Shown: positions 7,958 to 15,952 of the stretch, piece after piece
Layout: each line of letters starts with the position of its first letter
How positions within the stretch are numbered: position 1 is the stretch's first letter
Origin: Mycolicibacter sinensis
GTDB lineage: Bacteria > Actinomycetota > Actinomycetes > Mycobacteriales > Mycobacteriaceae
Direction of reading: 5' to 3'
Length of the DNA: 64,000 bases
Assembly (NCBI RefSeq): GCF_001667945.1
Contig: NZ_LZJK01000075.1
Location: 1-64,000 of the forward strand
Made by a program: the position numbers and the translations under genes
The notes under the pieces: generated by a model
The model's database searches: none
Told to the model about the DNA's origin: nothing
What the model saw: only the letters and a program-made list of their open reading frames with translations

Positions 7958-8896
7958 TTAGGTCGCTGGAGCTTCCCGGAACGTGTCGTGCAGGCTCGCC
8001 GCGTAGTCCGGTCCCTGTCCCGGTGCGGTGATCGCATCCAAGCGGGCGATGGCGTCGTCGCTCAAGACGATGTCGGCCACGGCCATGTTCTCCTCCAGGT
8101 GCGGGATGGATCCGGTACCGGGAATCAGCAAAGTGTTCGCCGAGGTGGTCAGCAGCCAGGCCAGCCCGATCTGGGCCGGTGTGGCGCCGAGCTCGCCGGC
8201 GATCTCACGGACGACGGCATTGTCGGTGACTTTCGGGAGGCCGGGGAACGCCGAGCCCAGCGGGAAGTAGGGCACCCAGGCGATGCCTTCGTCGGCGCAG
8301 AAGTCGAGCGTCTCCTCCTGGGTGCGGTCGAGCAGGCTGTAGGCGTTCTGCACGCAGACGATCCCGGCCGGCAGGGCCCGCTGCACCACGTCCAGGCCCA
8401 CGCTGCTGATGCCGATCGCGGCGATCTTGCCCTCGTCGCGCAGCGCGATCATCTCGGCCAGCTGATCGTCCAGGCCGACGTTCTGGTCGCCCTCCGGGAT
8501 GGGGGCGGGGCCGAGATCGTAGCGCCGCAGGTTGACCACCGGCACGGTGTCCAAACCCAGTTGGCGCAGGTCGTTTTCGACGGCGGCGCGCAGCTCGGCC
8601 GGCTTCTGCGCGGCGGTCAGCGGAACGGGGCCGACGCCGGTGTAGGCGGCGCCGACCTTGCTAACGATGACGAGGTCGTCGCGATAGGGCGCCAAGGCTT
8701 TTCGGATCCGGTGATTGACCTCGCCGCCGGCGTAGAAAGAGGCGGTGTCGATGTGGTTGACGCCGAGTTCCAGGGCGCGCCGCAGCACCGCCACGGCGTC
8801 GTCGGTGGAGATCCTCTCGTCGAGCTGCATGGCGCCGTAGCCGATGCGGGCCACGTGCTGCGTGCCGATGCGGCCGGGTTGGGGCTGGTCTGTCAT
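7958..8896 (-). CDS. aldo/keto reductase
   Basis: A 312-residue NADPH-dependent aldo/keto reductase. Visible family features are GYGAMQLDERIS at the start, an NHIDTASFYAGGEVNHRIRKAL segment carrying the catalytic Asp and Tyr, and VSKVG for the catalytic Lys. The start ATG 8896 follows a short leader; frames further upstream run through the operator region. It is divergent from a TetR gene, with two near-identical palindromes in between, so it is probably the regulator's target. It is absent from the M. tuberculosis men locus. Substrate is unknown. Confidence 0.92.
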   Translation of the reverse strand: MTDQPQPGRIGTQHVARIGYGAMQLDERISTDDAVAVLRRALELGVNHIDTASFYAGGEVNHRIRKALAPYRDDLVIVSKVGAAYTGVGPVPLTAAQKPAELRAAVENDLRQLGLDTVPVVNLRRYDLGPAPIPEGDQNVGLDDQLAEMIALRDEGKIAAIGISSVGLDVVQRALPAGIVCVQNAYSLLDRTQEETLDFCADEGIAWVPYFPLGSAFPGLPKVTDNAVVREIAGELGATPAQIGLAWLLTTSANTLLIPGTGSIPHLEENMAVADIVLSDDAIARLDAITAPGQGPDYAASLHDTFREAPAT

Positions 8897-8936
8897 GGTG
8901 GCTCCTATTGGCGGGAAGTGAGACACTGGACGATAT

Positions 8937-8985
8937 GCGGAGGGTCCTCCGCTTCGGCAGCGTAGCAGAAACGGAGGTTCCTCCG
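8937..8985. promoter_or_regulatory. pair of TetR-type operators between the reductase and regulator genes
   Basis: Two perfect inverted repeats with the same half-site CGGAGG. The first, 8937-8952, is GCGGAGG-GT-CCTCCGC. The second, 8972-8985, is CGGAGG-TT-CCTCCG. Their centres are 34 bp apart, close to three helical turns. The second ends two bases before the TetR start, so a bound repressor would block its own gene as well as the divergent reductase. The GGAGG of the second site could also serve as the ribosome-binding site. Confidence 0.8.
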
Positions 8986-8987
8986 CT

Positions 8988-9542
8988 TTGGTTGGGAAAT
9001 GTCGTGCCGATGCGCGCCGCAACCGGGAGCGGCTGTTGGCGGCCGCCGCCGCGGCGTTCGGCGGCTCGGACGGGAGCCCGGTGCCGCTGGAAGCGATCGC
9101 CCGCGAGGCCGGGGTGGGGATCGGCACCCTCTACCGCCACTTTCCCAACCGCGAGGCGCTCGTCGAGGCCGTCTACCGCGCCGAGTTGGGCGACGTCGCA
9201 GCGGTGGCCGAACAGTTGCTCACCCGCCACCCGCCGAAGGTTGCGCTGCGACGCTGGATGGATCGCTACGCCGGCTTCGTGGCGGCCAAGCGCGGCATGG
9301 CGGAATCGTTGCGCGCCATGGTCGAATCCGGTGCCGTGACGACCAACGAGACCCGCGAAAGCATCACCGGCGCAGTCGATCTCCTGTTGCGCGCCGGCGC
9401 CGCCGACGGCAGCCTGCGCGCCGACGTGCAGGCCGACGATGTGGTCTCCAGTCTGGTGGGCATCTTCTTGACCAGCGCTTCACCCGAGCAGACCGGCCGC
9501 CTGCTGGACTTGCTGGTCGCCGGAGTTGCCGCCACCGCTTGA
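8988..9542 (+). CDS. TetR-family transcriptional regulator
   Basis: A 184-residue TetR regulator. The N-terminal helix-turn-helix is plain: LEAIAREAGVGIGTLYRHFPNREALVEAVY near residues 35-63, followed by a helical ligand-binding domain. The TTG at 8988 is the only plausible start in frame and lies just after the second palindromic operator. Divergent orientation and shared operators indicate autoregulation and control of the aldo/keto reductase. The amidohydrolase gene follows after 23 bp and may be co-transcribed. The ligand is unknown. Confidence 0.93.
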   Translation: MVGKCRADARRNRERLLAAAAAAFGGSDGSPVPLEAIAREAGVGIGTLYRHFPNREALVEAVYRAELGDVAAVAEQLLTRHPPKVALRRWMDRYAGFVAAKRGMAESLRAMVESGAVTTNETRESITGAVDLLLRAGAADGSLRADVQADDVVSSLVGIFLTSASPEQTGRLLDLLVAGVAATA

Positions 9543-9565
9543 GTCAGGTGGCTACGGTGGGGACG

Positions 9566-10402
9566 ATGACCATCGACGTCTGGATGCAGCACCCGACCCG
9601 TCGCTTCCTGGCCGACGACATGCTGGCGTCCCTGCGTCGCTGGACCGGCGGGTCCATGCCCGAGGATGAGATCCCGATCGAGGCCACCGTGTCGGCGATG
9701 GACTCGGCCGGCGTGGATTTCGGGTTGCTCAGCGCGTGGCGTGGCCCCAACGGCATGGACCTGGTGTCCAACGACGAGGTCGCCGGCTGGGTGCGGGCGC
9801 ACCCGAACCGGTTGGCGGGCCTGGCCACCGTCGACCTGGATCACCCGATGGAGGCCGTCCGCGAACTGCGGCGCCGGGTGCGCGACGACGGGTTTGTCGG
9901 CCTGCGGGTGGTGCCCTGGCTGTGGAACGCGCCGCCCACCGACCGGCGCTATTACCCGCTGTTCGCCGAATGCGTCGAGCTCGGTGTGCCGTTCTGCACC
10001 CAGGTCGGCCACACCGGCCCGCTGCGGCCCTCGGAGACCGGTCGCCCGATTCCCTACATCGACCAAGTGGCACTGGACTTTCCGGAACTGGTCATCGCGT
10101 GCGGGCACGTCGGCTATCCCTGGACCGAGGAGATGGTCGCCGTGGCGCGTAAGCATGAGAACGTCTACATCGACACCTCGGCCTACACCACTAAGCGGCT
10201 GCCGGACGAGCTGATCAGGTTCATGAAAACCCGGACCGGGCAACGAAAAGTGTTGTTCGGCACCAACTATCCGATGATCATGCCCGATCATGCGCTCGAC
10301 GGGCTGGACGATGTCGGCCTCGATGACGAGGCGCGGGCGGATTATTTGCACGGCAATGCCGAGCGGGTGTTCAAGTTGGAGATCGGACACTCGGGCGAAT
10401 AG
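9566..10402 (+). CDS. amidohydrolase-2 family metal-dependent hydrolase
   Basis: A 278-residue TIM-barrel protein of the amidohydrolase_2 family (decarboxylase/hydrolase type). The features are IDVWMQHPT at the N-terminus (in place of a usual D-x-H-x-H), an FCTQVGHTGP segment, CGHVGYPWTEEM, YIDTSAY and LFGTNYPM near the end. The canonical N-terminal HxH is altered (here W-M-Q-H), so metal binding may be non-standard. Start ATG 9566; it follows the TetR gene closely. Substrate is unknown and the gene has no counterpart at this position in M. tuberculosis. Confidence 0.85.
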   Translation: MTIDVWMQHPTRRFLADDMLASLRRWTGGSMPEDEIPIEATVSAMDSAGVDFGLLSAWRGPNGMDLVSNDEVAGWVRAHPNRLAGLATVDLDHPMEAVRELRRRVRDDGFVGLRVVPWLWNAPPTDRRYYPLFAECVELGVPFCTQVGHTGPLRPSETGRPIPYIDQVALDFPELVIACGHVGYPWTEEMVAVARKHENVYIDTSAYTTKRLPDELIRFMKTRTGQRKVLFGTNYPMIMPDHALDGLDDVGLDDEARADYLHGNAERVFKLEIGHSGE

Positions 10403-10497
10403 CCGCCTTCAACTGGTCAGTCGCATATACGGGTGACTGGCGGAACGGCCATTAACCTTGCTAGCTTTCTGCTCACAGCTCCAACGGAAGTGTGAGC

Positions 10498-10836
10498 ATG
10501 GCTTCGGTACCGAGTGATCCCACGAAGCTATCGGTTGATCCGGCGCAGTTGCACGCCCACGCCTCGCGGGTGGCCGACGCGACCGAGGTGTCACGCACAT
10601 TCGCGGCCAGACACGCCGGCTAGTTGGGCGAATGTGCCGCGGCCTGGGCCGGGTCCTCCGCGGAAGCCCTGGTTGAGTTGAGCGCGCACTGGGAGGCCGC
10701 CGACGCGAGGTTGCACGGGCGGGTGCACGCCTTCTCCGAGGCGATGCGTGACGGCGGCCGCCACTACACGGCGATGGAGGAAGAGCACGCCGGCAGGTTC
10801 ACCGTGCTCGTTCCCCGAGGTACCGGCGCCTCGTAG
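10498..10836 (+). pseudogene. WXG/ESX-type small secreted protein interrupted by an in-frame TAG
   Basis: From ATG 10498 one frame runs to the stop at 10834-10836 but is broken by TAG at 10621-10623 (codon 42 of 113). Both halves are in the same frame and together make a typical 112-residue ESX helical-hairpin protein: LSVDPAQLHAHASRVADAT at the start and a central CAAAWAGSS (W-x-G). A single CAG-to-TAG change would explain the lesion. A TTG directly after the TAG could allow a truncated restart. It sits 3 bp upstream of a toxin gene, the position esxEF-like partners occupy before CpnT. Sequencing error cannot be excluded. Confidence 0.75.
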
Positions 10837-10839
10837 CGG

Positions 10840-12383
10840 ATGACGATCACCACCGACGGCATTGAGAAGTGGAACCTCGAAACTCTGGACACCGTATTCG
10901 AGATCGCCACGGAGCGCTCCGCGCGCAAAGCCGACTTCGGTGCGGCGTTAGGTGACGCCGGCAGCGGACTCAAGGACTGGGAAGGCCACGGCGGCGACGC
11001 ATTTCGACAGGAGCTGGGCAAGCACCGCGCTGACATTGCCGATCACCAGGGTGAGGCAACCTCGATCGCCAACGCTTTCTACACTGCCCGGGCAGAGGTC
11101 GCGGCGTGCAAGACGGAGTGGTCCTCTATCAAATCGGCTGCGGCGAGCAACGATTGGGCGATCAGTCCGGATGGGCGGTTGAGCGGGAAAGTCACGTCCC
11201 AGAACCGCCATGACTTCGATGCGCTGCAACGTCGGCTGACCAAGCTGATGGCCGACGCCAGCAGGACCGATCAGGATCTGGCCACCGCCATCCGGGCAGT
11301 GGTCGGCGACACCAAGGTCACCGTGGACGGTCGCGCGATATTCGGCCCGCCGATGCCCGACAACGGCACGACGACCGCTCAGCAGGTGCCGCCGACCGGC
11401 GCGTCGCGTACCCCGGGCGACGCCGCTGGTGATGCAGCGGCCGGAAGTCTGCCGTGGCTGTTGAATCAGGCGCGGCAGGGTGGTGGCTCCGTCCCCCCGG
11501 TGCCGCTGAACCCCAAGGACGTCGAGAGCTTCAAAGTAGCGGCTAGGCAGGTACTGGCCAACGACGGTGTTCCGCCGGATCAGATCGAGGCGCGGATCAA
11601 CGCGGCCGTGGTCGCCGCCCAACAACCGCTGCCGCGCTATATCCCGCCGGCGCCGCAGCGGGGGCCGGCGCCCGGGTTCGGCGACGGCTTCGGTGACCGG
11701 TGGAGAGCCGCCGAACAAGGTGTGAAGAATCTGCTAGGCCAGGGCGGACCGGGCGCCCCCGGTGTGCTGGAATCCTGGGGCGGAATGGCCAAGGGCGTCG
11801 GCAGTGCGATGATCAACCCCGTCGGCGCCGGCGTCGCGGAAGTCAAAGAGGCGCTGAGGCGCCCAGTCTCCCGTACTACCTCGGAGAGAAGACCTTCGAT
11901 GCCGGCTCCGCTGCGGCCACCCTTCCGTTCGCTGGGGAAGGTGCCATGGTCCGGGCGGGGCTTCCGGCCGAGGTCCTTACTCCGGGCGGCGAGCCCGCCG
12001 CAGTTCTGCGGGACTGGCACCCCACCGGCGGAATGCCGTCGGCGGAGTTTGAAGCCCGGTTTGGCACCCCAGAACACCGGATCTGGCCGGGCAACGACGG
12101 GTTTCCGCCGGGGTACGTACCGCAGCCTGCGCAGCTGCCGGAAGGTTCGATTATCGACCGATTTGGTCCCAACCGTGGCCGCTATCTCGCGCCAGACGGC
12201 ACGCCATTTTCGGATCGTTCATTGGCTCCCGAATCCGTAGGAGGGAACTACAATAGATACATCGTTACCGGGAAGCCTCTGCCCTCTGGGTGGCAAATTG
12301 TAGAAGGGCCGGTTGAGCCGTTCTACGGGCAGACGCCATCACCCGGATCGATTCAATACATGATCGTGGGTCCGATGGCGTAA
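10840..12383 (+). pseudogene. ESX-secreted polymorphic toxin with C-terminal TNT domain, frameshifted
   Basis: The N-terminal frame (ATG 10840) encodes a WXG-like helical domain with DWEGHGGDAFRQELG near residue 46, then a Pro/Gly linker, and reads sensibly to about 11860. The sense reading then continues in another frame from about 11860 (PSLPYYLGEKTFDAG) to TAA 12383. That part contains a tuberculosis-necrotising-toxin-like NAD glycohydrolase domain: IDRFGPNRGRYLAPDG, RYIVTGKPLPSGW, PFYGQTPSPGSIQY. One missing base near 11850-11865 accounts for the shift. An intact version would be about 514 residues. The architecture matches CpnT-like toxins, and the downstream gene is the likely immunity protein. 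Confidence 0.8.
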
Positions 12384-12422
12384 AAGCGACCGTTAAGGAA
12401 CTAGTCGATAGGGGGATACTGA

Positions 12423-12842
12423 ATGAATACGGACCGCCCCTCGGACGATAAATCTCGAGAGCTTCAAAGTGAAATAGATCGACTGTCGGAGGAGTTGGGA
12501 GTTCGCTCGATTCCCGTCGGGATGCGGACTAATGACGGGCTGAACATATTTGTTGCCGATGATGGCTCCTACCACTTTGCTTGCTACGAACGCGGGAAAC
12601 TTGGCTTTGACCAAGCAGGTGATCTTGATGACCTTCTTTACTGGTATTGTGAGGACATTGTCACAAGTCAGGCTTCCAAAGCGGTGGGTGACCGCGCGGA
12701 ACGCTTTGTTTACGAGTACGAGGTGCTAAGCGATTTCAGCGTCGCTTGGTCCAAAAGACGAGTCCGCGAGCTCGCTGAGATGTTCAGAAATGGGCAGCCG
12801 GAGGATATTGCGCTACTTCCCGCCATGGGCGAACCATTATGA
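12423..12842 (+). CDS. probable immunity protein for the TNT toxin (Imm63-like)
   Basis: A 139-residue acidic protein with no signal peptide, starting MNTDRPSDDKSRELQ. It contains GSYHFACYERGKLGF and DDLLYWYCEDIVTSQAS, then an ERFVYEYEVL...WSKRRVRELAEMF segment, which resembles the Imm63 immunity family found beside actinobacterial TNT toxins. I make this assignment from memory of the motif style plus position, so it is moderate. The gene is intact although both genes upstream are broken, which fits selection to keep resistance to sibling toxins. Its GC content is visibly lower than the flanks. Confidence 0.65.
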   Translation: MNTDRPSDDKSRELQSEIDRLSEELGVRSIPVGMRTNDGLNIFVADDGSYHFACYERGKLGFDQAGDLDDLLYWYCEDIVTSQASKAVGDRAERFVYEYEVLSDFSVAWSKRRVRELAEMFRNGQPEDIALLPAMGEPL

Positions 12843-12868
12843 CGACTCGCCGGAAGAGCATGCGTACG

Positions 12869-13198
12869 TCAAACCTCGGGCATGATCTCAACCGGACGTT
12901 CGCTCAAAGGGTCGATTACAATTCCCGTGTCTTTCAGCAGCTCGATTGAGCGGATCGTCTTCATTACGCTCGGGATGTCACCCTCTATCATCAGATAACC
13001 GGCGCGATTCTTTAGCGCATAGAATTCTTTTATCGATTCGACGCTACGGAAGACGGGGAAAAATCGCATGCCGTCGCGTTCGAGCAAAAAGAGCTTTTGT
13101 TCGCCGTCATTTGTCTCTCCGAAGGGGGTGGAGTAGTAGACACTGGCCTCAGTGGGAGGCGTTCCGGTCTGCTGCTTTTTCCTTTTGAACAGGCCCAT
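12869..13198 (-). CDS. SseB-like small protein beside the toxin cassette
   Basis: A 109-residue soluble protein that starts MGLFKRKKQQTGTPPTE. The body has the pattern of SseB N-terminal-like proteins: LFLLERDGMRFFPVFRS, then KEFYALKNRAGYLMIEG and GIVIDPLSERPVEI near the end. Such proteins are common as ESX-associated or immunity-like genes in actinobacteria, but the function is not known. It converges with the immunity gene, separated by 26 bp, and shares its low GC, so the two probably arrived together. Confidence 0.6.
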   Translation of the reverse strand: MGLFKRKKQQTGTPPTEASVYYSTPFGETNDGEQKLFLLERDGMRFFPVFRSVESIKEFYALKNRAGYLMIEGDIPSVMKTIRSIELLKDTGIVIDPLSERPVEIMPEV

Positions 13199-13221
13199 GG
13201 GCTCCCCTCATCGCGGCAGCG

Positions 13222-13250
13222 TTGACTCTGACGACCTGCTGATCATAATT
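13222..13250 (+). promoter_or_regulatory. candidate sigma-A promoter for menC
   Basis: TTGACT at 13222-13227, a 17-bp spacer and ATAATT at 13245-13250. A transcription start near 13257 would give menC a leader of about 50 bases. This AT-rich -10 stands out in a high-GC background. Confidence 0.55.
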
Positions 13251-13307
13251 ACCCGACCACGCGCGCCCACCTGGCGCAACTCACCGCCGCACCGGCACCA
13301 TAGACCC

Positions 13308-14261
13308 ATGCCGCCGCCCCTGGACGACATCCTCGACCGCCTGCACGTGGTGGCGTTGCCGATGCGCGTTAAGTTCCGCGGTATCACCGTTCGCGAACTG
13401 ACACTGATCGATGGCCCGGCCGGCTGGGGAGAGTTCGGCGCATTCCCCGAATACGAACCCCCCGAGGCGGCGCACTGGCTGGCCGCCGCTCTGGAAAGCG
13501 CCTACCAAAATCCGCCACCAGCCCGTCGTAACCGTATCCCGATCAACGCGACCGTCCCCGCCGTCGACGCCGCCGAAGTCCCCGAGGTGCTGGCACGATT
13601 CCCCGGCGCAACAACCGCCAAGGTCAAGGTCGCCGAGCCCGGCCAGACCCTTGCCGATGACGTCGGGCGCGTCGAGGCCGTCCGCGCCGTGATCCCCACC
13701 GTCCGCGCGGACGCCAACGGAGGCTGGAGCGTCGAGCAGGCGGTGCAAGCGGCAAAGGCGTTGGGGCCGTTGGAGTATCTGGAACAACCCTGTGCCACCG
13801 TCGCCGAACTCGCCGAGCTGCGCCGCCGCATCGAGACCCCGGTCGCCGCCGACGAGAGCATCCGCAAGGCCGGCGACCCGCTGGCTGTCGCCAGAGCCGG
13901 CGCCGCCGACATCGCCGTGCTGAAAGTCGCACCACTGGGCGGTATTTCACAACTCCTAACCATCGCCGGCCAGATCGGCATCCCGGTGGTGATCTCCAGC
14001 GCTATCGACTCCGCGGTCGGTATCAGCGTCGGCCTGCACGCCGCGGCAGCGCTACCCGCCCTGCAACACGCCTGCGGGCTCGGCACCGGATCACTGTTCG
14101 TCGAGGACGTCGCGGAAACGCCGCCACAAATCGACGGCTACCTGCCGGTGCAGTCGATCACCCCGGACCTAGAAAGGTTGCACGCCTTGGCCGCCTCGCC
14201 GCAGCGGCGGCAGTGGTGGATCGACCGGATCAAGGCCTGCCATCGGCTGCTGGCCGCCTGA
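13308..14261 (+). CDS. menC: o-succinylbenzoate synthase MenC
   Basis: MenC is an enolase-superfamily enzyme that dehydrates SHCHC to o-succinylbenzoate. The 317-residue product shows the expected order of catalytic and metal ligands: AKVKVAEPG (Lys), RADANGGW (Asp), YLEQPC (Glu), VAADESIRK (Asp/Glu) and VLKVAPLGGI (Lys). M. tuberculosis MenC (Rv0553) is 326 residues. The ATG at 13308 is chosen because the longer frame to 13152 crosses the promoter and the upstream antisense gene. The next menaquinone gene, menD, is 1.7 kb downstream. Confidence 0.95.
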   Translation: MPPPLDDILDRLHVVALPMRVKFRGITVRELTLIDGPAGWGEFGAFPEYEPPEAAHWLAAALESAYQNPPPARRNRIPINATVPAVDAAEVPEVLARFPGATTAKVKVAEPGQTLADDVGRVEAVRAVIPTVRADANGGWSVEQAVQAAKALGPLEYLEQPCATVAELAELRRRIETPVAADESIRKAGDPLAVARAGAADIAVLKVAPLGGISQLLTIAGQIGIPVVISSAIDSAVGISVGLHAAAALPALQHACGLGTGSLFVEDVAETPPQIDGYLPVQSITPDLERLHALAASPQRRQWWIDRIKACHRLLAA

Positions 14262-14351
14262 GTTCGCGACGCGCCGCAAGTTGTCGCGCAGAGCCGGGCA
14301 CAACACCACATGGTCGAACCCGCGACACGCCCGTCACCGGCCGCCCACAAC

Positions 14352-15041
14352 TCACACGCTGGGCAGGCGCGCGTCGATCCCGTTCGCGATCGTGACCGCC
14401 TCGTCGCTGACGTAGAGCTTGCACGCCAACACGTCGATGGCGACATTGTTGGCCACCCGCAGCGCCCGCTGACATGACCAGCCCGCGCTGTCGTCCTGGT
14501 GCTGGGTCATCCACACCGTGGAGTCGACGCCGGCGACCGTGTCGAACGTCCACGGCGTATCGCCGTAGCCGTCCTTGGTGGTGGTGAAAGACCGCTCGCC
14601 GCACGGCGCCCACCGCCGGGCGGTCGCGTCGAAGAAGCCCTGCGCATCGGCCCGGTTGACGAACACCGTCGCCGCCTGGATGACGAAGTGGTCCAGGTCG
14701 GGTTCGGAGAGGGTCTGGACGATCGTGGCGGTCCAATTGGTGCCGGTGTAGACCGACTGCTCGACGGGCATCCAGGCGGCCATGCAGTCGTGGTCGGGGA
14801 ATTGCCCGCCCGAGTCGAACATCCGCGACCTCGAGTCTTTGACCCGCATACCGGAGGACCCCATGATGTCGCTGACGGTGGAGGCGTCCAACAGCAGATC
14901 CGGCAGCATCGACGCCGCCACCGGCCGGGGCCCGTCGTGGTCGGCCGGCACCGCCCGACCGCCGGTCACCCGCGAACAGCCCGGCAGCATGGCGCAGGCC
15001 AGCACCAGCGTGCAAGCCACCCCCGCGGTCCGTCTCCGCAT
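14352..15041 (-). CDS. PknH-like extracellular sensor-domain lipoprotein
   Basis: A 229-residue exported lipoprotein. The N-terminus MRRRTAGVACTLVLACAMLPGC has the charged, hydrophobic and lipobox (LPGC) parts of a lipoprotein signal. The mature part has the mycobacterial sensor-domain (PF14032, PknH_C) pattern of paired cysteines: DHDCMAAW, APCGERSF, WSCQRALRV and VLACKLYV, as in LppH-type proteins. ATG 15041 is chosen because it begins the signal sequence. It is antisense to its neighbours menC and the hydrolase. The ligand is unknown. Confidence 0.88.
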   Translation of the reverse strand: MRRRTAGVACTLVLACAMLPGCSRVTGGRAVPADHDGPRPVAASMLPDLLLDASTVSDIMGSSGMRVKDSRSRMFDSGGQFPDHDCMAAWMPVEQSVYTGTNWTATIVQTLSEPDLDHFVIQAATVFVNRADAQGFFDATARRWAPCGERSFTTTKDGYGDTPWTFDTVAGVDSTVWMTQHQDDSAGWSCQRALRVANNVAIDVLACKLYVSDEAVTIANGIDARLPSV

Positions 15042-15111
15042 CACCGTCCCCAGCTGCGCAGTTGCGATCCTGACACCATAAGGCGTCGGCGGGTCGCGTA
15101 CCTTCACACCC

Positions 15112-15942
15112 GTGACCAACCTCGCTTACGACGACCGTAATCAGGATGGCGATCCGGTTCTGTTCATCGCCGGGCGTGGCGGTGCGGGCCGCGGCTGGCA
15201 TCTGCATCAGGTCCGCGACTTCCAGCTCGCCCGCTACCGCCCGATCACCTTCGACAACCGTGGTATCGGCGCCACTGAGAACGCCTCGGGGTTCACCACC
15301 GCGACCATGGTGGCCGACACCGCGCAGCTGATCGAATCGCTGGGCCTGGCCCCAGTGCGCATTGTCGCAGTGTCGATGGGGGCCTTCATCGCCCAGGAAC
15401 TGATGCTGGCGCGGCCCGAACTGGTGAAATCTGCCGTGCTGATGGCCACCCGCGGCCGCCACGACCGCGCCCGGGAGTTCTTCTACCAGGCCGAGGTCAG
15501 ACTCGCCGAGGCCGGGGTGTCGTTGCCCGCCGAGTACGAGGCGAAAGTGCGGATGCTGGAAAGCTTTTCGCCGAAGACGCTCAGCGACGACGCCGCGATC
15601 AAAGACTGGATCGCGATGTTCACCATGTGGCCGGTCAAGAACACCCCGGGGCTGCGCTGTCAGCTCGACGTGGCGCCGCTGACCAACCGGCTGCCCGTCT
15701 ACGCCAACATCACCCAGCCGGTGCTGGTGATCGGGTTCGGCGACGACGTCGTCACTCCGGCGCACCTGAGCCGCGAGGTCGCCGACGCCATTCCGGGCGC
15801 GCGCTACCTGGAGATTCCCGACGCCGGCCACCTGGGGTTCATCGAGAAACCCGACCAGGTCAACAAGGCGGCGCTGGAGTTCCTCGCCGAGGTCGACGGC
15901 AGGCCGTTGCGCTGGGCACCTCCGCCGTCGGCACACGACTAA
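15112..15942 (+). CDS. alpha/beta hydrolase (Rv0554/BpoC-like)
   Basis: A 276-residue alpha/beta-hydrolase that is highly similar to M. tuberculosis Rv0554 (annotated bpoC, a putative non-haem peroxidase). Visible elements are [13 protein letters not shown] (oxyanion region), [11 protein letters not shown], the nucleophile elbow [11 protein letters not shown] (Ser) and the C-terminal DAGHLGF (His). The start is GTG 15112. It lies 10 bp upstream of menD, as in M. tuberculosis. A MenH-like SHCHC synthase role has been suggested for this position but I see no residue that proves it. Confidence 0.93.
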   Translation: MTNLAYDDRNQDGDPVLFIAGRGGAGRGWHLHQVRDFQLARYRPITFDNRGIGATENASGFTTATMVADTAQLIESLGLAPVRIVAVSMGAFIAQELMLARPELVKSAVLMATRGRHDRAREFFYQAEVRLAEAGVSLPAEYEAKVRMLESFSPKTLSDDAAIKDWIAMFTMWPVKNTPGLRCQLDVAPLTNRLPVYANITQPVLVIGFGDDVVTPAHLSREVADAIPGARYLEIPDAGHLGFIEKPDQVNKAALEFLAEVDGRPLRWAPPPSAHD

Positions 15943-15952
15943 CCTGGTACCA

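Noticed and set aside
11840..11870. Programmed -1 frameshift as the explanation for the split toxin gene
   Set aside because: I see no slippery heptamer or following pseudoknot, and the adjacent Esx-like gene also carries a lesion. A simple indel or sequence error is more likely.
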